Positions 7,288 to 15,226 of a stretch of 16,496 nucleotides of DNA are shown here, one piece after another. Every line of letters begins with the position of its first letter. Within the stretch, counting starts at the first letter, position 1. The DNA lies in the NCBI GenBank assembly GCA_017530465.1, contig JAFXMJ010000487.1:1-16496 (forward strand), written 5' to 3'. Below the pieces are notes generated by a model. That model made no database searches. It was not told the origin of the DNA and worked only from the letters and a program-made list of their open reading frames with translations. The translations under genes were made by a program, and so were the position numbers. Source of the stretch: Bacteroidales bacterium (GTDB lineage: Bacteria; Bacteroidota; Bacteroidia; Bacteroidales; UBA3824).

Positions 7288-8457
7288 TTATTTGTTTATA
7301 TTTAATTCAATGAGTTGTTCGGCGCGGTAGATGTAGAGCATACCACCCTCCTTGGAGGAAGTGCCCTTGCCATTAGCTGGCGCATCGTAATGCTCGCGAC
7401 GGACGGCATAGACGCAATATCCGCCGTCATCGTAAGGAGTTACATAAATGGGCATCACGGAGCAGCCAAGGTATTCCACCGGGATGGTGGCGGACAGCTT
7501 GCCGCTCTGGTCGTCGATTACCAACACCGCGCCGGTGCGTATGTCCTGTTCCTCGTCGGTGATTACCGTACCCGTAGTGATAAGCTTGCCGTCGTGTACG
7601 GTGAAATTGCTATTGACCTCCTTGGCGTCAATCTTTTCGCAAAAGAGCTGGTTGCCGGATATGTCCATCTTCGCTATATAATAATCTTCGATAATGGAAC
7701 CGTCGTCAAGATTAAAATCCGACACATACAACAGGAAATACAAATAGCCACCGATATACCGCACATTGGTAATTGCGCCGTCGAACGTGCCACTGCCAGT
7801 GGCAATGCCGTCCGGGCGAAAAATCAGATAATCGTGAGTGGTTTCTTTTCCGTATGCCACCAAAATGTCATCGAAGGCGGCTACGACGTCGTATGAAGCG
7901 GAGGAATTGACGGTGTACTTAAAATTGTTGCCCACAATGCTCATCTTGAAAGGGGGGTCAACGTCGTCGATGTTATACGGATTGTAACCATTGAAATACG
8001 CAATGTTGCCATCGGAGAGCAATGTGATTATCGCCCTATTGTCGTTGGTCTCAATATCTTCCGCCAGCACCAGTTTGCCAGAAGCGTCCAATTTGGCGAC
8101 ACCAACTATGCCTTTGGTCCGCTTCTCACAGACCAGACATTCGCCCGACGGACTTACCACCAAATCATCAGAGGATACATTTTTAATAGTGTCGGAAAAA
8201 GAAGCCGCACCGTCGCTATTGATTTTGGCTACCACAATCAGGCTGTCTTCCGTCTTGATAGGCACCAGCAGCGAGCCGTCGGGCAGGGGGCGCACCTTGT
8301 TGATATAGGGAATGGAGATGCCGGTGGGCTTCACAGGCAGCTTCTCCGCATCACAATCGGGATACGTGGTCTCCTTGCAGCCCAAGAGAATCAGAGCCGG
8401 GATTATAATTATCAATATATATCTTAATATCTTCATTGTCAGCATATTAATTGTCAT
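7288..8457 (-). CDS. Propeller-like lipoprotein, unknown function
   Basis: A 389-residue lipoprotein with a strongly hydrophobic signal (ILRYILIIIIPALILLGC; Cys27 in this numbering) followed by KETTYPD, without the Asp-rich surface-export signal, so it may face the periplasm. The mature part is a series of short repeats of the form strand-Gly/Asp turn-strand (PLPDGSLLVPIKTEDSLIVVAKINSDG, VSPSGECLVCEKR, LLSDGNIAYFNGY, AYGKETTHDYLIFRPDG, YDDGGYCVYAVRRE), which suggests a beta-propeller, though I cannot assign a family. Three ATGs are possible: 8457 overlaps the preceding gene by 11 bases, and 8445 and 8436 follow; 8436 (MKILRYIL) gives the most usual signal length. Tight coupling with both neighbours argues for a shared transcript and a shared envelope role. 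Confidence 0.75.
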   Translation of the reverse strand: MTINMLTMKILRYILIIIIPALILLGCKETTYPDCDAEKLPVKPTGISIPYINKVRPLPDGSLLVPIKTEDSLIVVAKINSDGAASFSDTIKNVSSDDLVVSPSGECLVCEKRTKGIVGVAKLDASGKLVLAEDIETNDNRAIITLLSDGNIAYFNGYNPYNIDDVDPPFKMSIVGNNFKYTVNSSASYDVVAAFDDILVAYGKETTHDYLIFRPDGIATGSGTFDGAITNVRYIGGYLYFLLYVSDFNLDDGSIIEDYYIAKMDISGNQLFCEKIDAKEVNSNFTVHDGKLITTGTVITDEEQDIRTGAVLVIDDQSGKLSATIPVEYLGCSVMPIYVTPYDDGGYCVYAVRREHYDAPANGKGTSSKEGGMLYIYRAEQLIELNINK

Positions 8458-9514
8458 ATCCGTAATGATGTCTTGCTATGGTCTTGTATAGCAGATTGAC
8501 CTTGACGCCTATCTTGACCGACACATCCAAGAGCCTGAACACGTCCGGGACGTACAGATTTTGGTAGATAAGCTCGCGGTTGTCAAACTTCTTGCCCGGG
8601 GCGTTGAAATGCCTCAAATCGCACGCCATCCCAAAATCGGCAAACAAGGTAGTCCGATGCAGGTTGAGATTGATTCTTGCGCCGCCGAGTATGGAATAGT
8701 TGAGGCGGTTTTTGAATTGATAGCCGTCCTTCATATCGGGGACTTCGGTGTAGCTGCCCTCCGCCTCAGTGTAAGCGTTGTATTTGCAGCGGACGATGTA
8801 TTTGAGCTGCGCCCCAGCATATACCGACGGCACCCAACGCTCGCGCCCAACGAACAGCCCCGCCTCCACAATCAGCGGCAGAGCCAACGTGCGGAACGAT
8901 TCGTTGTAATGGAATGTGGCACGCGACGTGCGCCCGATGGTGCGCTCCAATTCGTATGCCGCATACGACGGCGCAATGGAGAACGACAACACCTTCACCG
9001 GGCGAAATTCCATTCCAATCTGCACCGTAACGCCGTCTATTTTGTAATCGGGGTCTTTTGGGAGGGTGTCAACGATGGAACGCACGGTGTCCAAGATGGG
9101 TGTGGCGAAGTTTTTGGACACAGCCATCCACACCGAAAATTTTGGCATAGTATAATAATTGCCAATTACATCCTTGAAGGGCTGCGGGTCGTCCTTGTGG
9201 GCGTTGACATTGTAGAAAGGATCTTTTTCATAAAAGAGCCTCGCCACGCTGTCCGCCTCGCGCCGGTAGCCGAAGTCCTTGTATGCCGCCACGGTGTATT
9301 TGAGACGTTGGAGGTTTTGCTCCTTGGAGAGCCGCGCCGAGTCGTGGAGCGACTGCGAAAGCCTAAGCACCTCCTCGTACTTGCAGGCGGAGTACAAGTC
9401 TGCAAGGGTCTGCAACTCACCCGGCGCGTCGTCCTGCGCCGAGGCAAATTGCGACGCGATACAGATGACCGCCAATGGCAACAATAATATTTTAAAAATT
9501 CTATTCATCGTCAA
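8447..9514 (-). CDS. Exported TPR-like / outer-membrane barrel protein
   Basis: A 355-residue exported protein with a signal peptide cleaved probably after ASA (residue 26). Residues of about 30-115 are helical with a TPR-like flavour (LADLYSACKYEEVLRLSQSL, YKDFGYRREADSVARLFYEKDPFYN). From about 125 on the chain changes to Gly/Tyr/Phe-rich alternating strands (GVTVQIGMEFRPVKVLSFSIAP, LPLIVEAGLFVG, VPSVYAGAQLKYIV, YSILGGARINLNL, TTLFADFGMACDL), as in small outer-membrane barrels, ending near LLDVSVKIGVKVNLLY. I do not recognise a named family. It starts 3 bases after the phosphatase gene ends, so translation is probably coupled. Position suggests the outer-membrane part of the system encoded here. 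Met3 (9508) is a possible start. Confidence 0.78.
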   Translation of the reverse strand: MTMNRIFKILLLPLAVICIASQFASAQDDAPGELQTLADLYSACKYEEVLRLSQSLHDSARLSKEQNLQRLKYTVAAYKDFGYRREADSVARLFYEKDPFYNVNAHKDDPQPFKDVIGNYYTMPKFSVWMAVSKNFATPILDTVRSIVDTLPKDPDYKIDGVTVQIGMEFRPVKVLSFSIAPSYAAYELERTIGRTSRATFHYNESFRTLALPLIVEAGLFVGRERWVPSVYAGAQLKYIVRCKYNAYTEAEGSYTEVPDMKDGYQFKNRLNYSILGGARINLNLHRTTLFADFGMACDLRHFNAPGKKFDNRELIYQNLYVPDVFRLLDVSVKIGVKVNLLYKTIARHHYGYDN

Positions 9515-9517
9515 TCA

Positions 9518-10687
9518 TTATTTTATGCAGTAGCCGCCAACCAAAATATCGTCCAATTGGGGTTGAGTGCCGCGCCAATTGTCGAATGTTTCGCCGAGGA
9601 GCGCGGACTGACCGGCTGCCGATTTGGTCTTGGTATTAATATCTACCATCAGCTGGCGGAAACGGAAGTTGGTGAACTTCTGCCTGTCGTCGCTAAACTG
9701 GTCGGCGTATCCGTCGGAATACATATACACGTAGTCGCCGCTCTGTATATCTACATCGTGATCCACAAAGGGCGTAATCCTCGGATATATCGCAATAGGA
9801 TTCCTGACCGGCTTGTATTCTGTGAGCGTAGTGCCGCGCACGTGCAGCATACCATTGTTTGCGCCCGCAAACTGCATTTTGGTAGTTGCCAAATTGAGCA
9901 CGCACAACGCCATATCCATACCGTCGTTCTGGGTGTTGACGTTTGGGGTCTGTTGGAGCGTGGCTATTACCTTGCGGCGCATCTCTTCGAGGATTTGCGA
10001 CGGACGGGTGCTCGGTGTGAAATCAACGCAAATCTCGTTCAAGAAAGCGACGCCCAGCATACTCATAAACGCGCCCGGCACACCGTGACCCGTACAATCG
10101 GCAACGGTGAATATCACAATGTCGCCAATGCGTTTCATCCAATAAAAATCGCCCGACACAATGTCCCTCGGCCGCCAAAAAAGAAACACGTCGGCAAACG
10201 ACTCTTTGAGGATTTCCTCTGCCGGAAGCACGGCGTCCTGTATGAGTTTGGCGTATTCGATGCTCGACGTCACGGAGCGGTGATGCGATTCGATGACGTT
10301 TTTGAGCTGCTCAATACGCTGGCGTTCCTTCTCGATGGAGACGCTCATATCCCAGAGAATCTGGTTGCGCTCGGTGAGTTCCTGCTGCTGACCTTCGAGA
10401 GATTTCTGCTCCGCCGCCATCTTCTCAATATCAAGTGCCTGGGCGATAGCGGCTGATTTGGAGAGCGAAGGATTGGCTTCCTTGTTGCGGCGGGTCTCGT
10501 CGTCAAGGAGAGTATTGAGGCGGCGGATTTCGCTCTCATAGTCACGGATTTGCGACGTATAGAGGTCGTCCATACGCCGTGCGGTCTTGGAGGCAAACCG
10601 CTTACGGGTCAGCATCACTGCCACCGCCACTGCGATTGCCGCCACCGTGGTTATTATCAATAATATGTCGAGTATCGTCAAATTCAT
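9518..10687 (-). CDS. Membrane-anchored SpoIIE-family PP2C-type Ser/Thr phosphatase
   Basis: A 389-residue protein with one N-terminal membrane segment (about 4-26), an Arg/Lys-rich inner edge (TRKRFASKTARR), a long coiled coil (about 38-135) and a C-terminal SpoIIE/PP2C (PPM) domain (about 140-389). The metal-binding and catalytic motifs are all present: SGDFYW 178-183, ADCTGHGVPGAFMSMLG 196-212, DGMDMA 255-260, YSDGYADQF 323-331 and QLDDILVGG 377-385, so it should be active and cytoplasmic. SpoIIE-like enzymes normally dephosphorylate STAS-domain anti-anti-sigma factors, but no STAS protein, anti-sigma kinase or sigma factor is encoded in this window, so its substrate may be an operon partner or lie elsewhere. 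No GAF, PAS or response-regulator input domain is visible; the coiled coil is the likely sensor link. It lies 28 bases after the STAND gene and 3 before the barrel gene. Confidence 0.93.
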   Translation of the reverse strand: MNLTILDILLIITTVAAIAVAVAVMLTRKRFASKTARRMDDLYTSQIRDYESEIRRLNTLLDDETRRNKEANPSLSKSAAIAQALDIEKMAAEQKSLEGQQQELTERNQILWDMSVSIEKERQRIEQLKNVIESHHRSVTSSIEYAKLIQDAVLPAEEILKESFADVFLFWRPRDIVSGDFYWMKRIGDIVIFTVADCTGHGVPGAFMSMLGVAFLNEICVDFTPSTRPSQILEEMRRKVIATLQQTPNVNTQNDGMDMALCVLNLATTKMQFAGANNGMLHVRGTTLTEYKPVRNPIAIYPRITPFVDHDVDIQSGDYVYMYSDGYADQFSDDRQKFTNFRFRQLMVDINTKTKSAAGQSALLGETFDNWRGTQPQLDDILVGGYCIK

Positions 10688-10715
10688 ATCGTCAGCATAA
10701 TTTTTTTAATAAAAA

Positions 10716-13700
10716 TCATTCCTGTTCAAACTCGCTTCCCATAATCAAATCCCATTCGGTCTCGTTGAGGGGCGGCAAGTTCATAGCCGCAAGAGCGGAC
10801 GCATATTTAGACGGGTCGGTCTCCCAACGCCTGAGCCTATTGTCGTCAGTAATTGCGTAGAGTATGCCATTATTATCAAAAGCAATACTCTTTACCTTGC
10901 TATTGCCGAGGCTGTGCTCCTCGATGAAAAGAGTCTTTTCCTGCAAGTGGTTGGTATTGAGGAGCGCGATGCGCTTGTCGGCGGAGGACAATGCGAGGAT
11001 GCCGGTCTCAGGCGAATAGACAGCATTTTCGAGTTTTGCGTGTCCGCCAGCCACCCATTCGCCCTTGCTGTCGTCATTGAGGTCAATCATCTGCACACCG
11101 CCGTCGCTATAACATACCGCGAGCTTCCTCTTGTCGGGGATTTGGGTCATACAGAATGCACGTTGCTTGCTCGTGGCGGGCAGCACGGTCTTCACATCGT
11201 CGGTATCGGGATTCCATTTCAAGAGCCTGCCGTCGTGGGCAAGCACATAAATGCTATTGCCATCGTGACAGACGCCCGTTATCATCGTGCCAAAATCCTT
11301 CACGGCGGGCGTCGCAGAGCCTGACAATGGCATTGCCACCACCTTGCCGTAAGTATAAGCCACGGCGCATTGTTTGCGGTCGGGCGATTGGGATGCCGAG
11401 ACCACATAATCGTCGTCGCAGGGCAATGGTGTGCGGGAGTTGCGATGGAGGTCGATGATGTACGACTTGCGGTCTTTGCCACAGCTTACCACGAGCGACG
11501 GCGCGGCAAATATGGCGTTTTCCACCGGGACTTTGCCCTCAAAATCGGTAATATGCCCCGTCTGCCTGATTGTGCCGTCGGGCGACATTGCGTATTGGTA
11601 TGTGGAGCCGTCGTTGCTGTAAGTGGTAATAGTGCCGTCGCCGTCGATGCTCAACGCCTTTTGCTCGCCGCCGTCAAGTTTGGAGGGGACGATTAGCTTG
11701 TTTTGCTCCATAGCAAAGAGCATAGCGTCGTAGAGGTCGGCGTTTTTGGATTCGCCGCCGCCCTTTTGGCTCATTTCGCAGGCGGTCTTGGCAAGGCGGA
11801 GGTTGAGCGACTTGTCCTCGTACTGGTTTTTGGTTTTCATCGCCAATGTATTGCAGAGCGCGACATAATAAAGTCGTCGAGCCTTCGCGTTGGCGGAGTC
11901 GGTGAGTTGAATTTGTTTGCTTAACTTCTGACTCTTCTCCTCGGCATCCTTACGCCGCTCTTCGGCAAGCCGATAATTACGTTCGGCGCGGCGGTTGCTT
12001 CGCTCTGCGCTGTCCAATGCCGCTTCTGCAATGTCCTTTGCCACTATCGCATCACGTCGATCTTCGTCCGATCGCAATTTGGCGTCAATAGCATCCTGTG
12101 TGGCAGCATCAGACTTCATTTTTTCTATCGTGACATCATAAAACAAAATTTTCAAAGAATCTCGCTGGTTACGTGCGACATTGCCGATACTGTCGGCAAT
12201 ATGTTCTTTTTCTTCGGCAATCTCCTTCTGTTGTTCGGCATTATTCATTTCAATAATAGCCCAATTGGAAAGTATGAGCAATCCCGCAATGAACACCAAA
12301 AGTCCTACTATTACCATAGCCCACTTGCGGCGGTGCGACTTTTCTTTGGCAACGAGCGCGTCGTGGCTCTGCTCCATATAAGCGTCGCAGAGGGCGACTC
12401 GGTTGGCGGCGGAACGTATTTTTTCCTGTTCGGGGCGTTGGGTCTCGTCGTTTTTGAGAATCCAATACTTATTGGGGCGGCTCTGCTCGTACCAACGGCT
12501 AAACAGGGCGTAGTTGCCGGAAGCGAGGAGAAATTCGGGTTTGCGTCCGTTGTCCGCCCAACGTTGCACCTGCGTATTGTAATCGTTATAGACCTTGATG
12601 TTTTCGTATTCCTCGCGGTTCCACTCGGAGAGCATCTGCCAATTTCGTATCAACGCCTCGTGGGTGATGTCCAAAACCGTGTCGCCGCCGAGGTACTGAG
12701 TTTTGAGGCTCTCGCTGTTGGCAAAGGGACGGAGCAAAGTATTGTCTTCGTCGCGGAAGATGTTGAGCACTGCGCATACTGTGGCGGAGGTGATGTTTGG
12801 ACGGTTGATGATGCCCGTTATCTCGCTGAGAGTGCAGCGGTTGCGCACTTGGCGGTTGTTGTCGGTCTTGGTAAGGCTCGTGAATGCGGTCTTGATTATC
12901 AGCTTCGACTCCTCGGGCGTGATGGTCTTTTCTGCCCAGTCGGCGTTGTTCATATAATAATCGTAGGCTGATTCGTAGAGCGAACCGGCGTGGGCGTTGA
13001 GCACGTTGTCGAGGTCGGGATGCTCGTAATATTTTTTCTGATAGTCAGGCAGTTGCATATACCAACGGTTGAACTCCTGACGCTCCTCGCCGCCGAGGAT
13101 GTCTTTGGACATACCAGCGATTTTGGCGAGGTGGATGAGGTCGAGCTGTTCGGAGCCGTTGCCCGCCATCTTCCAAAGAAGGTTCAATGCGTGCTGCAAT
13201 ACAGGCAGTTGGTCAAAACCGGAAGTCAGATTGTTGATTAACACCTCCGAAAGACGCGACGAGACGCTGCCGCCCGCCAGAAGTGCCGGTTGCTCAATCA
13301 CTTGGAGGATTTCGGTGCGTTTCAGTTGCGGCACGAAAAATTGGCTGTACGCGATAAATTCGGGCAAATCCCTGAACACGGTGCATTGCGAAATGTAGTC
13401 GCTGCGCATCGTAAATATCACAAATACAGGCAGATTCTCAATTATTGACAATCTTACGGTCTCCAAAAGGATGTTGACAGTGGTGTATGTCTCTTCGCTC
13501 GGCGTGCCGTTGTGGAAATTTTCGTTCATCGTGAACACCTCCTCAAACTGGTCGGCGACCACGAGAAGGTTTTTGCCACGGTTTTTGGCGTCGGGCGCAT
13601 CCTTCGCCCAACAGTCGGACTGCTTGTAAACGTCCACAAGTCCCGAAAAACCGTTTCTCAACCTTTCAATCACTTGGTCGTAAGGCACTTGCAATTGCTC

Positions 13701-13988
13701 CGAAACGCTTTTGGCAAGGCTGTCGAGCGGGTTGCGCTGCGGCTTGAAGTCGCAGAAAGCCCAACTATTGTACTCCGCCGTCGAAAAACCGGCGCGAATG
13801 TATGGAATGACCCCGGCATAGACCATCGACGACTTGCCGTCGCCCGACGCACCTGTGATGAAAGCCATCTTGTTTTGCTCCAACATCTTGACAATCTGAC
13901 GGATGTGCAAATCCCGCCCTTTGAAGAAGATTGCCTCCTCTTCGGTAAAAGGCCTCAGGCCGGGATATGGAGAGATGCCGGTTTTCAT
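10716..13988 (-). CDS. Transmembrane nSTAND1-type NTPase with coiled coil and C-terminal WD40-like propeller
   Basis: A 1090-residue STAND P-loop NTPase. It opens with the nSTAND1 signature PYPGLRPF (7-14) and FFKGRD (21-26), then Walker A GASGDGKSS (46-54), Walker B LLVVADQFEE (141-150) and TMRSDY (193-198), which matches the sensor-1 strand. A helical winged-helix/arm region follows (about 215-545). One transmembrane segment (about 554-576, VIVGLLVFIAGLLIL) is followed by a charged coiled coil (about 577-700) and then a WD40-like propeller (about 760-1070; repeats such as IYVLAHDGRLLKWNPDTDD, LAVCYSDGGVQMIDLND, LALSSADKRIALLN). STAND proteins act as switches: sensor binding triggers NTP-driven oligomerisation and effector activation. 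The NTPase must be cytoplasmic, so a single span would put coiled coil and propeller in the periplasm, although re-entry cannot be excluded. Its ATG overlaps the stop of the TIR-like gene (ATGA), indicating translational coupling and a likely direct partnership. Confidence 0.92.
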   Translation of the reverse strand: MKTGISPYPGLRPFTEEEAIFFKGRDLHIRQIVKMLEQNKMAFITGASGDGKSSMVYAGVIPYIRAGFSTAEYNSWAFCDFKPQRNPLDSLAKSVSEQLQVPYDQVIERLRNGFSGLVDVYKQSDCWAKDAPDAKNRGKNLLVVADQFEEVFTMNENFHNGTPSEETYTTVNILLETVRLSIIENLPVFVIFTMRSDYISQCTVFRDLPEFIAYSQFFVPQLKRTEILQVIEQPALLAGGSVSSRLSEVLINNLTSGFDQLPVLQHALNLLWKMAGNGSEQLDLIHLAKIAGMSKDILGGEERQEFNRWYMQLPDYQKKYYEHPDLDNVLNAHAGSLYESAYDYYMNNADWAEKTITPEESKLIIKTAFTSLTKTDNNRQVRNRCTLSEITGIINRPNITSATVCAVLNIFRDEDNTLLRPFANSESLKTQYLGGDTVLDITHEALIRNWQMLSEWNREEYENIKVYNDYNTQVQRWADNGRKPEFLLASGNYALFSRWYEQSRPNKYWILKNDETQRPEQEKIRSAANRVALCDAYMEQSHDALVAKEKSHRRKWAMVIVGLLVFIAGLLILSNWAIIEMNNAEQQKEIAEEKEHIADSIGNVARNQRDSLKILFYDVTIEKMKSDAATQDAIDAKLRSDEDRRDAIVAKDIAEAALDSAERSNRRAERNYRLAEERRKDAEEKSQKLSKQIQLTDSANAKARRLYYVALCNTLAMKTKNQYEDKSLNLRLAKTACEMSQKGGGESKNADLYDAMLFAMEQNKLIVPSKLDGGEQKALSIDGDGTITTYSNDGSTYQYAMSPDGTIRQTGHITDFEGKVPVENAIFAAPSLVVSCGKDRKSYIIDLHRNSRTPLPCDDDYVVSASQSPDRKQCAVAYTYGKVVAMPLSGSATPAVKDFGTMITGVCHDGNSIYVLAHDGRLLKWNPDTDDVKTVLPATSKQRAFCMTQIPDKRKLAVCYSDGGVQMIDLNDDSKGEWVAGGHAKLENAVYSPETGILALSSADKRIALLNTNHLQEKTLFIEEHSLGNSKVKSIAFDNNGILYAITDDNRLRRWETDPSKYASALAAMNLPPLNETEWDLIMGSEFEQE

Positions 13989-14815
13989 TTTTTGAGTTTT
14001 TTGTCTAAGAATACTTTAATGTCGAGCGGAATACGCCGCTGTTCGTCCACGATACATTCTACAATATTTTGTAATACAGCGATTTGGTTGCGGTCGGCGT
14101 GCTGATTGTTGGCGGCGATTACAAGTGGCGTCGCCGCACTCTTGCCGCCGCTGTCCTTCCAAATCTGTTGCGCAAACGACACCGCCCACTCGCCCGCGTA
14201 GTTGTAATAGACGACGCCGATTTGGCTGTCGGCGAGCTGTTCGAGGACGAAGGTATTGTAATCCACACCGCTCGAAATACTGATGCCAAGTTTTTGGACG
14301 CTCTGGAAGTCTTTGAGCATATTGTAGATGTCAATTGCTGAATCGCTGTCAAGTTCGTTGTACAGGAAGAAGATGTCGGCGGGTTCGTGTCGGCGGCTCT
14401 CCTGTTGCTTGGCATTCATTATGTTGCGGATGTCCTCAACGAAGATTATCGGCGACGTGCGGTCTGAATATACAGTATTTTCCACGATGTCGCGGCGGAT
14501 GTCGTTGATGTAGGAATTAATTGCACCCAACGACCCCAACGGATTCCAGACAAAGAGTTTGAACTCCTTGCCGCACAGGTGTTTTGCCTCACGAAACTGC
14601 GCACCGGCGGGGGTATTGTAGCCGTCGCCGGATTCGGAATAGATGTCGGACTTGCCAAGGATATGTACACTGCAATCGGCAGCCTGCAAATCGGCCTCCA
14701 CAGCTATCCCAGCGTTGGAAAGCACTTTATACAACCGTCCCCTCCACTCCGACATATCAGGCGACACGTCAGCGAGGAACACCTTGAATTTCCGTTTGTA
14801 AAGGTTCACTAACAT
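13985..14815 (-). CDS. Double TIR-like domain protein, STAND partner
   Basis: A 276-residue soluble protein with two degenerate TIR-like (Rossmann-type) domains. Domain 1 (about 9-125) has FKVFLADVSPDMSEWRGRL, then a short loop to DCSVHILG (47-54) and AQFREAKHL...FKLFVWNP (72-92), a pattern I recognise from TIR-like proteins found with nSTAND1 NTPases. Domain 2 (about 146-250) has ADIFFLYNELDSDSAIDIYNML, IGVVYYNYAGEWAVSFAQQIW (199-219) and TPLVIAAN. Canonical TIR enzymes cleave NAD using a Glu near the third helix; Glu209 of GEWAVSF lies in a comparable place, but I cannot say whether it is catalytic, and both copies may be adaptors. It is the first gene of the long operon, behind a clear promoter, and its stop overlaps the STAND start. 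ATG at 14815 is the only sensible start. Confidence 0.82.
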   Translation of the reverse strand: MLVNLYKRKFKVFLADVSPDMSEWRGRLYKVLSNAGIAVEADLQAADCSVHILGKSDIYSESGDGYNTPAGAQFREAKHLCGKEFKLFVWNPLGSLGAINSYINDIRRDIVENTVYSDRTSPIIFVEDIRNIMNAKQQESRRHEPADIFFLYNELDSDSAIDIYNMLKDFQSVQKLGISISSGVDYNTFVLEQLADSQIGVVYYNYAGEWAVSFAQQIWKDSGGKSAATPLVIAANNQHADRNQIAVLQNIVECIVDEQRRIPLDIKVFLDKKLKK

Positions 14816-14851
14816 AATTTGCAGGGCGACGATTGTAGTATTTCAAACACG

Positions 14852-14883
14852 CAAAATTAATTAACGATTTTTAATAATGCAAA
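14852..14883 (-). promoter_or_regulatory. Bacteroidetes-type promoter of the TIR-STAND-phosphatase-lipoprotein operon
   Basis: On the minus strand TTTG (14880-14883), a 20-base spacer and TAATTTTG (14852-14859) match the TTTG-N19-21-TAnnTTTG consensus exactly. The predicted start near 14848 gives a leader of about 33 bases before the TIR ATG. I found no equally good promoter in the short gaps between the seven downstream genes, so this is probably the promoter for the whole 10.6-kb unit. Confidence 0.8.
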
Positions 14884-14927
14884 TATAAATGGAAAAAAAT
14901 TCATCGGTGCGCCACGGCGATTTTATT

Positions 14928-15128
14928 TATCACCGAATTTAACAAATATAACAAAATTTCAGGCACTACTAATAAATTAAAATTCAACAAGTTTAATTTT
15001 AATTTTACGAATTAAACGAATTTTTGTCCACGTTTGGAGGGGATTTGTTATATTCGCCGCCGCTTGCGGCATTTGTTTAATGTAATTAATTGTAATACAA
15101 TTTGTTGATTTCGTTTTATTCGGTGATA
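14928..15128. repeat. 11-bp inverted repeat placed symmetrically between divergent promoters
   Basis: TATCACCGAAT at 14928-14938 and its exact complement ATTCGGTGATA at 15118-15128 are separated by 179 bases. Each arm lies roughly 45 bases upstream of the -33 region of the promoter on its side. A partial third copy, ATCGGTG, is at 14903-14909. The repeat is seen directly; a role as a shared operator or as the ends of an old small insertion is inference. Confidence 0.5.
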
Positions 15129-15198
15129 TTTTTTTTATGAAAGAAACGTAATCAGTGGCATTCTCTAAACCATTTTTTTTTAAGTCGATAATTTATAG

Positions 15199-15206
15199 TA
15201 AATTTG
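15199..15206 (+). promoter_or_regulatory. Probable -7 box of the DUF3737 gene
   Basis: TAAATTTG matches TAnnTTTG exactly and lies 20 bases before the ATG at 15227. The -33 position (about 15175-15178) is only TTTT, so the promoter is incomplete and may need an activator or be weak. The predicted leader is about 17 bases. Confidence 0.5.
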
Positions 15207-15226
15207 CATCGAAAATCAAGAATAAT

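Larger units (their letters stand above)
14816..15226. other. AT-rich divergent intergenic region between the TIR operon and the DUF3737 gene
   Basis: These 411 bases hold no convincing gene. They contain the two divergent promoters (14852-14883 and near 15199-15206), an 11-bp inverted repeat at 14928-14938/15118-15128, an AT-only 10-bp inverted repeat AATTAAAATT (14975-14984) with AATTTTAATT (14995-15004), and a small G+C hairpin GCCGC-TT-GCGGC at 15059-15070. A GTG at 15155 opens the DUF3737 frame early, but it lies upstream of the likely promoter and adds no sensible protein. Confidence 0.7.

Noticed and set aside
8561..9487. Long plus-strand open frame (308 codons) opposite the barrel gene
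   Set aside because: Composition is Arg/Val/His-rich with no domain or signal, as expected for the complement of a real gene; the minus-strand gene has a signal peptide and operon context.
9557..10456. Plus-strand open frame (299 codons) opposite the SpoIIE phosphatase
   Set aside because: The minus strand carries all PP2C motifs in order; the antisense frame shows none.
12201..12971. Plus-strand open frame (256 codons) inside the STAND gene
   Set aside because: It is antisense to the STAND helical region and has no domain evidence.
14975..15017. AT-only inverted repeats (AATTAAAATT/AATTTTAATT, GTTTAATT/AATTAAAC)
   Set aside because: Such matches are expected in sequence this rich in A and T; noted in the intergenic entry but not claimed as functional.
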